Both the position numbers and the translations under genes were made by a program. From positions 10,106,510-10,170,509 of the forward strand of contig NC_050468.1 of the NCBI RefSeq assembly GCF_013373865.1: a DNA stretch of 64,000 bases, written 5' to 3'. Positions within the stretch are counted from its first letter, which is position 1. The number at the start of each line of letters is the position of its first letter. Below are positions 36,638-49,534 of this stretch, piece by piece. The notes beneath the pieces are model-generated. The model was given only the letters and a program-made list of their open reading frames with translations, was not told the DNA's origin and ran no database searches. This DNA is from Monomorium pharaonis (Eukaryota > Arthropoda > Insecta > Hymenoptera > Formicidae).

Positions 36638-37548
36638 ACATTATAAGGTTCTCAAAGGAAACATAGTTGTTTATAGAATTTATCTCTTATACGTTACAAA
36701 TTAAATTCTTTTTAATTTTCTTAAAGTTACAAGTACAAGTTTAACAGGAATAATTTTACACAACTGTCAGGTTACACATATAGAAGCTCGTAAGTATAGC
36801 GCGAACATTCGTGAGCGCATAACTAGGCACGGAAGCGATGTAGACGTTAAGTGGTGTGTTTGACAATTTGACAGGGTAGACATGCAGAATGTTAGATGCG
36901 ATGCGGATCAGCGATGCGTATCAGCGATGCACGCAAATGTGTAAAACACAAACCGCGGACACGTTGTACGTGATGACACGATACACACGTGTAAAGTAGA
37001 CGGTGTCCCCTTGCACATGAATTGATCCGCCAAGATCTATATGGAAGCTGTCACTGTCTTGACGATAACCTGCAATTATAGATCGCGCGTGATAAGTAAA
37101 GTGCACGTAATACCGCAAAGCGTAAGGGACTCGTCGTTCGACGTCGCGCAGGCAAACTGCGGCTCATCACGTCGCATGCTCACCGACAACTCTGCAATTA
37201 TTCGCACGGAACACATCATGTGTATATTAATGCTTAGTCGACATCGCGAGAACGATTCTACCTCGAGAAGGTGAACGAAACAGGTGCTTCGTATAATTTT
37301 AGTACACGCAATGAATTCATGTATCGCATCAATTTCCCTTTATCCCGAGCCTGTCCCTTTAATCCTATGACGATGGTAACAAAGGACTGTGAAATTTAAA
37401 ATAAATAAAAATTAATTACATAAATTCAATACAATTACTATACGTCCGATATAAATCTCGTAACCATTTATTTAAGATGGGCAAATATTCTTTTGTCTGT
37501 GCATATATTTCTTCTTATCATTAATCCTATTAGACTTGTACAATAAAT

Positions 37549-37557
37549 ACACACACA

Positions 37558-37590
<33 letters not shown>

Positions 37591-37591
37591 T
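37549..37591. repeat. (AC)n-(AT)n compound microsatellite
   Basis: AC units followed by pure AT units. Confidence 0.95.
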
Positions 37592-40153
37592 ACACAAAAT
37601 TAACAGCTCTGTGCTTAAATTTCTAAAATAGATGATGTTTATCCAAAGGCGAAGGTCCGATCCTGGTAGGACATTCGATATTTTCTCATATAGACATCAA
37701 TTCCACGGTTCGAGGCCAGATAGGATGACAGTCTGGAGTGCTCGGCGACCAGTCATGGGCAAGGTCGTCGAAGCTGTTGGGCAGGTGGCAGCACGACTCG
37801 ACAAAGGACGATTATAGACCCTCCTCGTTGGCACCGTGGCGGGCGTAAGAAAAGTGGGGAGCTAGTGATACTAGGGAATCCGGTAGAAGGGGGTGCCCCT
37901 TCCGTTGTGGCTATTCGACGGCCATCCCTCCGTTCCGTCCGGAGGGGCGAGCGAGGGAAAGAGGGATAAGACCGAAAGGGGACGGCAACACATCTTCAAA
38001 GGTGTGTGCAGCAACGGTTGTCACCGTGTTGAATTACCCGCACTTCGACGGATCCTACGAGCGAGACGATTCTAATGCCCGAGTACCCGGTGCAACGAGG
38101 AAAGAATCACCGACGGGTTCGTTCTGTTCTCGGCAGAGTGCGCGAGCGTTATATTTTTGCGTTAACTCTTTTTGATAAAAAAAAATAAAGAAGAACGACA
38201 CTCTCACACCAGTTAGAAACTATACTCCAAACGTGTATCGCTTCTCGTTGAAGCGAACTCGATCATGCGATCTTCGAGCATGCGAGAATCTTCGAATCCT
38301 CGTCATGCCGTTTCTATTAACAACCTTGCGAGTGTTACGCGTCGTGGAATTAATATACACGTTGTACATTCCATAACACTAGTTTGATTGCCGGTTTTTC
38401 GAGAAGCAAGATGTAGACGTACCGTGTTAACTCTAATCTCACTGGGAAAATCGCGTCAACTTATGTTCCGCGCGTGTTTACATTTCTATAGAAATATATT
38501 TATATAAATAACAGTATATACGATCGTGCGCGAAGCTCTGCTCGAGCAAAGATTAATGTTGCTTTTCATGACACGGGACTGTTTCGTTGTAATGAAACGG
38601 TGGTTAACACAAGGTTTTCCCGACCGACAATGACTCTCCGGATAAACTTTTATTAAGACCGCTCGTCTAGTGTAATAGCACACTGAGAGCGGACCCAGCA
38701 CGCGCTCCACCTCATAAATCAAGAGCGGTGCTGATGGTGTTGAGACACGGGAGAAGCCGTGGAAGCAAGGCGAGGAGTACTACTTACAGAGTAAAGTGGA
38801 TAGGAGAGAGGCCAGTATAAACTTAAGTGATTAATCTCGCGGAATTGATAACGCTCCCTTCACACTCCGGCCCTCGTACTCTCTCGCGCCCCCATAAATT
38901 ACATTATAAGGAGCCCCGCGCGGTATAATTAATACGCCACTCACGCGTAAGCCATCGCGACAGGGTGAACCGCCGATACTTCCGGGCTATTGTACGATAC
39001 CTATACAAGCGGGCATTATGAACAATGCGCTGTGTCCGCGTTAAGATCCCGCTCCGTGTATCCTAATCAGTCGCTCACTTAAGTCGAATATTAAGATGTG
39101 CCTAAAAGCCCATCTAATTTAAATTTTAACGCGTCACTCTATGGAGCATTATAGCGAACGCAATAAGATCTCATGTAATATATTAGAATAATTTATTGTA
39201 TAAGAATATTATACTTAGCAATAATAATGGTATTATCATCGATATTTATTTCACGTATGCGAACACATATGTATAACCTCCGATAAGATCAATCTACCCA
39301 GAACGAATGACAGGCATTATAATCGTTCGAAGTATCATCGGCCGTTATCACCAGCGGACGGAGTGCTCGTCCATGTTTCGAAGCAGATCAAACATCGAGT
39401 AGACAGATACGCGATATCTTCAAAGGATTTTGGCCGACACTTTGTCGACGTATCCGCGATAATCGTGAAATCTGGCACGGGCAAACATGTCGGAGAAACA
39501 TCTCAAAATATTGGAAGTCACTCTAATTATATTACTTTTAATATATTGAATTGCATAACAATGATTAAGAAAAGCGAAGAGACAATTAATCAATTTTAAC
39601 TATTTATAATATAATACAGAACGTTAATATAAAATTTGTACAACAAAAACGATTAAAATTATCCATGGTTTAATTCTTATATTATAAATATCACCTTGCA
39701 ATTTTTTTATTTCTCTAGACGATTTTGATTTAGCATCTTTAATATGTAAATATATCCTGCGAGTCAATAAGGCTGCAAAATCGGAGAATAGCAACCAAAC
39801 GATCCTCGACATTAATGGTCGATGTTCCAAGATATCCATGGTCGGCGCCATCATGGCCGATCTTCGAGAAGGGTTCTGGATGCACCTTGTCGCGCGGCAA
39901 CATGAAAGATTTGCCGCGGTAGACGTGGATAGTTAGATCCACTCATGTGTCTGTATTCAGCCATGTATGTTAGCCGTTACGTATGCGTATGTGTGTTCGT
40001 GAGAGGCCCATAAAAAGCGCCGTAGTTAGAGCCCCGTGATGAATACGTGACGCGCCCTCGTAACTGTGTGAGGACCCTAAAGAGAACTGCGTTTAGATGA
40101 GAGCGGCGGTTCTCATATAAAAAGAAGGGAAGAACGCTGCCGCCATTCATTAA

Positions 40154-40354
40154 TTAAACGAAGCGCGAGATTTCCAACCCTCTCCCGGCAATCCCCTCGT
40201 TGCCCAGCTTGTCTTTGTGCAAGCCGGTCAATCCTGCGGACGATCTGAAGGAGCCGCTCGAACGATCGTCCGTTAGAAAGTCGATCAACCGATTCGTAAA
40301 GCCATCCAAGTGTCGACTCTCGTTCAGAAATTCGAAAAACGAATAGGAAGACAC
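40154..40354 (-). other. unassigned open frame, non-repetitive
   Basis: A minus-strand frame ending in TAA at 40154 reads FFEFLNESRHLDGF, NRLIDFLTDD and GLTGLHKDKLGNEG with no low-complexity bias. It begins at a GTG, extends upstream without ATG in the first dozen codons (FCETAICLHFV), and a CAG-like acceptor near 40385 has a poor pyrimidine tract. The plus strand is also open over most of it. I recognise no family. It may be a terminal exon of an unknown gene or, more likely, a conserved non-coding block. Confidence 0.2.
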
Positions 40355-42599
40355 GAAATGGAGACAGATGGCGGTTTCACAGAAACTGGCGTTTCTAATT
40401 TATCAAAATATTTAATCAAAAACCTCTACACAATATTTTTTTTTTAGTATCTCCGTATATAATCCTGGCATTTTTTATAATTTTTAGAGAATATTTAAAA
40501 TATCGTTTGAAAAATAATTTTTTCTATATTATATTTAAAAAATATTTTAGAATTATTTAAATAACCGTTGTGTTTGTGGCATCTTTTTATTGCATTATAA
40601 TTTTGTTACATTGTAAAAGACGAAAGTTTGCCACGATACAGATTGTAGTAATCTTCTTCAAAATGAGTGCGGGGTACGTGTGCGACAGGATCGAAATAAC
40701 AATTCATCATTCGTCATGGACAGGTACGATTTTCTTTCGAATTTGTTCGAGCTACGCAGCTGATGGATTGTGATTGAAAGAGCAATCAACGAATTTGCGC
40801 GGGCACGTCAATGACAATCGTGATCGTTTTACGTGTATTATCGAGCGAAGCGAGTCACTGTTTAATGATTGTCTTGTTATCAATTGAAGCGTTCTGCTTG
40901 GTGCAAAATGCCGCTTGCTAAACTCATCGATCGATCGAGCACTTACACTTGCGACGAAGTTTAAACATTGTTTAAATATTATCGTTTTGTGCTACTGCGC
41001 CGTTGACGCGAGATATTCTCGAAAATGTGCAGCACGTCTCCGTGCGTTGTTGTAGGACGATTGTATAATCGGCGAGTCGACTACCGCAGACGGTGGTTAA
41101 GGGAGTGATAAGCCTCCTTCAACATGGGTTATGTATACACTAATTATTGGACATAAACTCTTATCTAGCAACATGTATGCTGTCATGTACGAGAATTAAC
41201 GATACCCATGGGTGTATATGCGTTTTGTTCACCGTTCGTGGAGTTGACACTGAGACAGAATTACGATTTTTTCCACAATTGTTATAGTAACAGCGAAGGA
41301 CTTTGTTTTTAATTCGGTAAATGTCGCGTAAGTTTTTATTACGGCAAAACGATACATGTGTCTTAACTTTTTACGCCCTAAATATGTTAACGCGCGCTAA
41401 TGGACTTGCGGTGTCTGAAGTTCTTTCTTTCGCCTTTTTACCGCCCCCGTCGAGTAGCATGCAATTATTCTCGAATAATTGTTATTTTAATAACTTCCTT
41501 AACAAGTTGCGTACAAACTTTAGTTAACAATACGAAACATTACTCATTTCATTTCTTTCTCTTGCATATTATGTATTTTTATTTAATAGAATAAAGAATA
41601 TAGATGTAATCTGACGTTTGCCTCCGCTCTTGCGTTGCTCAACGAGGACAAAAGAAATTACTCGTCCTTTGAATGAACGAATGATTAAAGCGCGATTTAC
41701 ATAGTATGCAAAGTATACTTCACGGAAGGTGATGAATACGCGGTGAAACTACTTCCACAACATGCCGGCGGTATCTCCGCGATCTTACCAAATATCCGAA
41801 GCAATTAAACGCGTTCATTGTGCGGTTTATCGATGCATCAGGTGGCGTACAGGCTCTGACAGGCGGGTGCCCCTATCGTTCCCGCTATTAAACGGTAATT
41901 ACAGATAATTGCGCGACTTTGCATCCGTCTGATAGCAAAGTAACTATCGTTTCCTGTTGTAAACCGGAGTCGCGGGCGAGTTAGAAGCGGCGAAAGACTT
42001 ACTTTATATTCATACTCGGCGATGTTGGAAGACCGATTCTATCGGCCGCGATCTTGAGAAAGATTTTATAACAAAGTTCGAGGCGCGATATATCTTGGAA
42101 TCGCGGTAATCTCCTTGCGCTTTTAAATGGGTATGCATATTTATGAAGCGATTTTCGAATCCCCCGCCACATAGCAATACTGTTTTCCTGGTATCGCCTA
42201 ATATGCTCATCGTTAATTAAATGGGCACGATATTGTACGTTCTGCACCCTATAATTACGGAACGCCGCCACTCTAGGCTCACCTCTTTTTCGCTAATAGA
42301 TTCCAATACCTACGGTGCATATATTCTAATGACTTCAACGCGCTGAATCGCGCGGCTGACTTTGACTTATATAAACATATTTTTTTATGCGTGATGATAT
42401 AAAAAAAAGAGTCAGCTACAAATTTTTCTTTACTCCCTTTGTATTTTTACAAATAAATTTCTACTGTTGAGTTTCTTGTTGTAAAATACATTTGAATAAA
42501 TTAACGATTATAAACTTGTCGGAATTTGCACGATCACATTTGCAGGAAAGTCATGGTACAGCAAAAGCATCTAGAGAAATGAGAGTAAGTGTTCGTATT

Positions 42600-43650
42600 C
42601 AATGGTGAACCATTGGTACCCCCATGATTGCGCTATCTCATGATAGCTTCACCACTCCCAGCCGTCACGGAGGCATGGTTTCTCTCAGGTGAGTTTTTCT
42701 CCACCTGGTGCAGCAAAGGGTCCATTCGTCCAACCAGGTCATGGCGGTGGCTGGGCCCATAGGCCAATCCCCGCTGATGATCAGTGGTCCAGAGCCACAA
42801 CCTTCTCCGTATCTTATTCTCGTTCTCTCTTCCTCTCGCCTATTCCCCTTTGTCTCCCTTCCTTTTCTCTCTTCATCCTTCTTGGTCGTGGCTCTCCATG
42901 TCTTCCTCTCTCTCTCGTGCACCCCTTGCGCGTACCTCATTAGTGCCTCCTACCTTCCTTACTCGTCGAGACGCCGTATCCTAGTCCTTATATCAACGAC
43001 GCGTAGGAAAAGGAAGAGAACCTCTCTCTATCTCTCTCTCTTTCTTCCTCCTCTTCTTCTCGCATCCTCATCCTCCTTCTCCTTCTCTTCTTCCTCCATC
43101 GTCCTGTGCACCAAAGTAACGCCCCTTTCTGATACCTGGTCATGTTTCATTATTTTCCCCCGCAATCATTAAGGCAGTCGAGTCATCTCCCTCCTAAGAG
43201 GCGCGGACTGGACTCCCATCGGCCCACCTCCGTGTCGTGGAGGAGATTAAACGCACACCATCATAGCGCACGCACGCATTAACATCCTCCATCCTTATTC
43301 CGCGCATCTCTCGTTTGTTTATTCCATCCTCATCGTCGACCTTTTTTCGATTCACTGATTTCCCCTACCAGAGCCTCGCGATGCGTTGTTCCTCTCTTCT
43401 CTTCTCTCTCGGATTCTACCTCTCCCTTCCCTCTCATTCTCTTTCACTTCCATCTTTCTCTGCCTAGTGTCACCTCCTCTCCGCTGTCCTCTCTCGCGCC
43501 CTTCCTCCACCCTCTCAATCCCTTCACCACTCTGCGGTTCTTTCTCTCTTCTGTCCGCCTCGCGACCTCTTCCCTCTCTCAGTCGCTCTTTTTAATTCCA
43601 TACGGATGCAGTGCGGTGCTGCCATCTACTACTTACGGGAACTATACGTT
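42600..43650. other. unusual non-repetitive block followed by pyrimidine-rich DNA
   Basis: 42640-42810 is GC-balanced, non-repetitive and open in several frames on both strands. On plus, a 'TTTTTCTCCACCTGGTGCAG' acceptor-like sequence precedes a frame reading VHSSNQVMAVAGPIGQSP; just before it, ATGGTTTCTCTCAG|GTGAGT resembles a tiny first exon with a donor. On minus, a frame reads GPLIISGDWPMGPATAM. None matches a family I know. 42.8-43.6 kb is CT-rich low complexity. Best regarded as a candidate conserved regulatory block or orphan exon. Confidence 0.25.
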
Positions 43651-44494
43651 TTTAAACGATGCAACACTTGCACCGAGTGGTGATTGCGACTTTATGACCG
43701 CTGCAATTGCAAGAATCCAGGGAATATGAATGCCGGGAGTATAAACGCACCACGACATAAGCATCAGTTATATCGAATTTGTACGTATTGTCGGGATATA
43801 ATTTTGCTTTACCAACAATCATGCGCTTGGCAGCGGCGATGCCGATCAATCGATATTATACATTTGACATTAATAACAAGCAAATAAAGAATTCACGCAG
43901 TCATTAGCGATGCACATTTACGAGTTGCGCGACGATTTTTGATCAAGCGAACGTAATTTCAATAAATTACTACGTACGGGGAACACGATTTAAATGGCTT
44001 GTTTCAAGATTGCATATTCCGCTTATCTGCGCAATACATCATGCCGCGCGATAAATGTTAAAACGGACAAATTCGGTTTATAAATTTCCTTTTCTTTTGC
44101 GCTTGATTTCGTTAAGTTTAATTGGCAATTTACAGACTACAGAACGATGAGGTGCGATTATTGCGAGCACTCGGCGAAATAGTTTTTCCGCGCTAGACGC
44201 CGACAGCTCTGTGTTCGCGCACGTGGATATAAAAATATATCATAGAATTCAATCGTATATATAAATCAAGCTCGCCGTAGGCTGCCATTTTACTGATAAT
44301 AAATGCCAAAGCGGCCATTATGCTTTTAGCGATAAATGCCACCTTTTCCAGCGCCTTATCAGCAATAAATTACTATGAGTACACAGTTGAGATTACCGCA
44401 ACTGAGATCCCACGATATCGCCACGTTAATGAGCAATGACTCTCGCGACGTCGACACACGCCTCTGCTTTTTACATACAGTGTGTATATACATA

Positions 44495-44523
44495 CGTGTG
44501 TGTGTGTGTGTGTGTGTGTGTGT
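44495..44523. repeat. (GT)n microsatellite
   Basis: Pure GT run. Confidence 0.9.
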
Positions 44524-46553
44524 ACATTGTGTCGCGCGAATAACTAGACTAAAGGAGACACTAAGCGTAATTGCGCGTGTTAAATGAGATTTAAATAATC
44601 GCGCCGAATTAACACGCGCGGAATACCACGGTTTTCTATCGTCGACGTACGTACGAGATGCGACAAAACGCAATACTTCTGGCTTGTCGCTCATTTATCA
44701 TCGCTGACGGAGATATTAATCAGACTTTTTAATTCGCGATTACGATACAGGCGGGGCATCACTCTTATCTTACTGCACTTTGAGGGGAAAAGCGAGAGAA
44801 AAGGGGGAGACCGCGCGCGGGCTCTCGGAAATTAATTTAATGATTTATTGGCGTGTATTACGATATTCCGCCTTAGATTGCGCGCACACGAGAGAGAACG
44901 GTAATGTCGGCCGACAAATCGTAACATTACGTGCAGAAAACTACTATGCTGCTGTAAATAATTATAGCGGACGGAGGAGCCGCCGAAAGGTGCAAAGTGT
45001 CATTAGGTCATTACCGCTTAATGCTGCTGCGATATGCGATCTCAAATATTGCGGCGGGCCTAAAGCAGTCATTTGTGATTACGGGCGTTCGTGTCAGGAA
45101 TGCTCGAGACACGAAATCGCCAAATCTTTTTTTATCACGTGTGCCAAATCATCGTGTGCCAAATGGAACATTTTTTTTCGCGAGCGAGCTGGCCGATCGA
45201 CGTGTTTTGAGCGCGGCCACCTGTGCTTTCGCGCAGCGTGTGTGTTTTTCTCCCGAATTAGAAAAGAAAGAAGGAAAAAGTAGGAAAAATCCAACGGCCA
45301 GATCGTAATACATTACATACGCGCTCGCATTAAAATAAATCAAGCGCGCGCGGCTTAGCAGGACTTCGCGAGTCGGGGTTGCCTACGTAGGCAACCGCGA
45401 CGCGTAAGCGAAACGTAACTCAGCACTCTTATCTTGCCTCGTGCAAGTACGACAAACAGAACGCGAGGAATCGGCGGTACGGTACGGCTCGTTTACCATG
45501 CGCTATTACAACGGAATCATTCGCATCGCGTCGGCCGCGTTCGCTATCCGCGCTCACGACGATTGCAAATCAGATGTAGATCCCCGACGGACCTCAGGCA
45601 TACAGCCGGTCTTTCCACCGTCTCTGGCAACGAAGCCTCGTAGATCACCATCGGCAAGGATCACTCGGGCTCTACGTGCCGCAATAATTATTCCGATGTA
45701 GATAGGCGCGGGTAACTCGAGCGTTAATGCTCAAGCAGCGCGACGCGCGTATTAGCGAAGTGTGTCGAAACGTGAGGATAGATCGGAGACTCGATTGGCC
45801 TCTCTAATGTACGCGAAGGTTTGATTATTATAGCCTCGCATTACAAGGTTCTATGAATCACTGCAATTTTAATTTTTAATATAATAATTGTAACTATATA
45901 TAATTATATCGTTATATATATGTAATATATAATTATATAATTACAATAATTTCTATTTAAATTATCGTTAAATGCAAACTTGCAATAATTTCAGTTACTT
46001 TACAAGGGGTGGATGTTAATTATTTATAATATACTCTAAAACTTAATGCACAATAAAGTTGAATTTATAATGAATAATTTGCAATTGCGGTATAATGATA
46101 AGGGAACAAAAAGCTCTTGTCTGCAGATATCACGTGAAGCTTCTTTTACTGCTGAAATGCACTGCGTTACTCGAGAAAAATCCTGGAACTGTGTAGACCA
46201 GTTTCTTTTTTTTTTCTTCTTTTTACGTATGGAGATTCGACCGACAGCACACCTCCCCAGTTCCACCCTCGCGAGCGCGGAGCACTCCGATTTCTTCTTA
46301 CCAACTGCCTTGCGCCCCGTTTCCGTGCTCGCGAGTGACGTTATGTTTCCGTCGAAGTGGAGTTTCCGCTCGTATATCCGCGGCGGCGGCAGCCGGCACT
46401 AAGCAGCTTCGCCTCTTTTCCCCCGAGCAAAGTTCAGGCAAGTTTTGCTGCGTTACGACGTATCTGCATGTACAACGTATATACATGTGCGCACTGGCTG
46501 TCTCGCTGTCGAAATGTATTGTACAGTTTGTACGGGTACTTGAAGTTTTGCAG

Positions 46554-46592
46554 CGATACATCTCGCGCGTCGCGTACACGCGAGATGTATCG
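46554..46592. repeat. 14-bp perfect inverted repeat with 11-nt loop
   Basis: CGATACATCTCGCG (46554-46567) is perfectly complementary to CGCGAGATGTATCG (46579-46592). A few more pairs (GTTTT with GAAAC) form outside a small bulge. It lies in CpG-rich sequence, unlike the AT-rich MITEs. Confidence 0.7.
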
Positions 46593-46660
46593 TGAAACGC
46601 GTCTCGATAGAGCACTGTCAAATGAGCGTCGTTGCCATTGTCATTGCGGGAAAAATATAG

Positions 46661-46865
46661 TTTTGTTAAAGTACCTGAGAAATTAAAGTATCTAAATACA
46701 CAAATCTGAAAATAATGATCCTTAAAATAACTATAAACAGCGCTCAAATATCATGTTGCAAAAGTTTTGACATTCTAGCGCAATCAGCTTGAGTGTTCTA
46801 TCTAAATTATTTTGGTAATTTTCAGATCTGTGTCAAAAACTAAATTTTTCAATAATTTAATTCGT
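46661..46865. mobile_element. ~200-bp palindromic MITE, family B copy 2 (reverse orientation)
   Basis: Ends carry AAATCTGAAAATAATGAT (left) and the inverted CAGATCTGAAAATTACC (right). The centre reads TTGCAAAAGTTTTGACATTC, the reverse complement of the core seen in copies 1, 3 and 4, so this copy is flipped. It lies about 115 bp from copy 3. Confidence 0.7.
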
Positions 46866-46981
46866 TCTTTTCGTATGCGACTTTTTTCATGGGTAAGTAA
46901 GTAAAATTGAAATATCTATCCAGGACATTTATATTTTGCTTAAGCTTCCAAATTAAATTACGAAAACGTACTCGAAGAGAA

Positions 46982-47182
46982 TGGTTTGCAAAGTATTTAA
47001 AAATATAGCTGGTTATAAATCTAAAAATAATTTTGTTAGATACTCAAACTGATTGCTAGAATGTTAAAACTTTTTGCAACATTGCTCATCGTGCTTGAAA
47101 ATCCTTCACAATTATTTTGATGGTCTAACATTATTTTCAGACCAGTATCTAGCTAAATTTTTAGAAACTTTAGCAAAAAGGT
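46982..47182. mobile_element. ~200-bp palindromic MITE, family B copy 3
   Basis: The left end (TGGTTTGCAAAGTATTTAAA) and inverted right end (CCTTTTTGCTAAAGTTTC) are imperfect inverted repeats, with inner CTAAAAATAATTTTGT against CTGAAAATAATGT. The core contains GCTAGAATGTTAAAAC and TTGCTCATCGTGCTT. No coding capacity. Confidence 0.75.
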
Positions 47183-47689
47183 TTTTTTTTAGTTATAATT
47201 TTTGCAAATTATGCTTCGATAAAAATTCAGAAGACAATATTGTCATTCCGGTTTTGTTTCAGTTTTACTCGTCAGCAAATATAGCCAGCAGCGGGAATGA
47301 GTTTATGACGAAAACTTAAGATAATAATGCTTTCGTCTGTATAGAGAGACCGTCTGAAATAATCTTGCTCACGCTGTTGGGCCGAAAATTTCAACAACGA
47401 GGGCGTCAGGGGACGTGTATTACTTATATAGCCGAGTCTTCCCCTGCGACGCGTTGTCTTAATGCGCGGAGAGTGCAAAAGTTTCACCGTAAAAGAGCGA
47501 CGGCGAAGAAGCTGGAGTAACGAGCGATGCTCCCCTGCTCTCACAGCTGAAACTCTTCGCGCTCTCATCTTCGAATATGATCTTAATAATGGAGCGTAAT
47601 GCCGTAAATAAAATTCGACGTCGACATTACGCTGTATAACAAATATTTTGCCATGTAAAGGAACACACGATTAAATCTTTCTGTTGCTA

Positions 47690-48124
47690 TTAAAGACAAC
47701 AATCTGGAAGTATACGCATAATTAATATTTCTTTAATAACGTGAAATGAGACGCAGGAGTTGGTCTGATTATAAATTGCATTCAATTTAACTTTCCCATC
47801 TCTCTTACTTATTGTTTTGCATATGAATCGGTACTTCTCTCGAATGCGTTTTAAGATTGTTTCACGATAACCGCGAAAAGAAACCGGATTGTCCTTGCGG
47901 CACTTACATAAGCCGCTGCTTCTCGAGCTCATACTTGCATACCCGCACTGTACATTGTTGCGTTCGGCAGCGCGGGACCGCATATAAAACGCACTTTCGG
48001 GGCCGACTTTAATGCGTTCGGAAGAGCGAGCGAGCGAGCGAGCGAGCGGGCGAGCGGATCGGCGGCGTGTACCGCATCTCGCGGGCATGTTCCGGCCGGC
48101 TCTTATGAATTTATTGGGGGCCAT
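47690..48124 (-). other. unassigned 144-codon open frame
   Basis: The longest non-repetitive ATG-initiated minus frame in the flank. Residues 20-40 are Arg/Ala/Ser from the GAGC repeat; later parts (about 65-125) are Lys/Arg/Cys-containing but match nothing I know. No splice context was found. Probably a chance frame; listed because of its length and its partly normal composition. Confidence 0.15.
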
Positions 48125-48479
48125 TCATTAGACATTAGGGACAGTCCCGCGGGCGCGTAGGAGTCGGGAAAAAGGATACCTCTACTCTCCCTGCGGGACT
48201 CCGCGCGGCGGTCCTCGCCGCTCACGGCGCGCGCATACGTTCGCGAGTTGGCACGCGTATCTGCATATAACCGTACATATATACATATCTAAAGTATAAG
48301 GGACTCCTCGTGGCACGAAACAAAATGCCGCGATTTGGCCGGGGCGCGTTAGCCGGGGAGGGATTATTGATACCGATAGCCCCGACGGCTCCTCTACCTG
48401 CTGCGATTCTGTCCGCAGTGACAATTCGCGATGCTGTAACGTACTATGCTAGTCCAGCGACTTTGCTTGACTAAAAAAA

Positions 48480-48496
48480 GGGAGAGAGAGAGAGAA

Positions 48497-48555
<59 letters not shown>

Positions 48556-48561
48556 GGTATA

Positions 48562-48611
<50 letters not shown>
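48480..48611. repeat. (GA)n and (TA)n microsatellite pair
   Basis: A GA run (48480-48553) followed, after a short spacer, by a pure TA run (48565-48611). Confidence 0.95.
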
Positions 48612-48612
<1 letters not shown>

Positions 48613-48971
48613 ATATGTGATTTACCGCGTCGCGATTACAAACAGGTTTTAATAAATTATTACGAATTATTGAATCCGCTGTCGGCATGTGGCACGAGAG
48701 ACAGCGGTAATAAGGAAATACTGTGCTATTAATTCGCGAGTGCTCGAGAAACATGAGTTGCTCCCCGATTGAAATAACTCACGTGTTCACTCATGCGCGC
48801 GATATTAATCGTTTGTTTTATAATTCGCAAAAAGAAAAGATAGCTATCTCCTTTTGATACGTTCTTTAAAAAATTCGCCCAATCACGTCTGGATGAAACG
48901 AAAGGAAGAAGTCCGTGCTGCCGCATTTGCGGATAATCCGCGGAGCGTTATGATTTTACTGCTACTAGCGG

Positions 48972-48973
<2 letters not shown>

Positions 48974-49013
<40 letters not shown>
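48974..49013. repeat. (GA)n microsatellite
   Basis: GA run in the mirr upstream flank. Confidence 0.95.
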
Positions 49014-49534
49014 CAGAATGATAGAGAAAGGAAACTGGGGACGTAGGTGGATGGGGAAAACGGCAGAAGGGCAACGAGCGAGAGAGCGAGAGGAAGGTGG
49101 AACGGTACATTAAATTAAGTCGGCTTTACGAGGCCGGCATGGAAATGAATACGCCACGCCATGCCCGCGTAGCCGCCCATACCTACCTCTCTGTACGCGA
49201 TACCATAAAGCTCGGCGTATCACCGTAACGGTGCGCGTATGATCACGGACACGTACACGCGTGTCGTGTACCCCGCGATACGCGCGTGGACTCGGTCACG
49301 CGAATCGCACGCGCGCTGCCGTTGCCGTCGCGCCGAAGTGCAGCGCGGGACATTAATCTGAATTTAATGCGGAGTCATGACTTTCATGACACTTCGATCA
49401 CCCCGGTGGTCGATGGCTGCGGCTTCGCGCCCTCTCGAGAAAGCGTGATGCCGATGGGCCCAGGAAAATAACCAAGTACAGGCTGGAAGTTATTACTACT
49501 TTTATTACATTTTGATAAATCGCAGAGGAAAGAA

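Larger units (their letters stand above)
35601..42600. other. mirr upstream flank I: no recognisable gene
   Basis: CpG-rich single-copy stretches (36.8-37.3, 37.64-39.1, 39.75-40.36, 40.6-42.4 kb) alternate with AT-rich ones (36.4-36.78, 39.18-39.3, 40.38-40.56 kb). A (AC)n-(AT)n microsatellite is at 37549-37591. Homeodomain-core TAATTA motifs occur (e.g. near 42210). No domain-bearing frame was found on either strand. Likely regulatory DNA of mirr, by inference from position. Confidence 0.6.
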
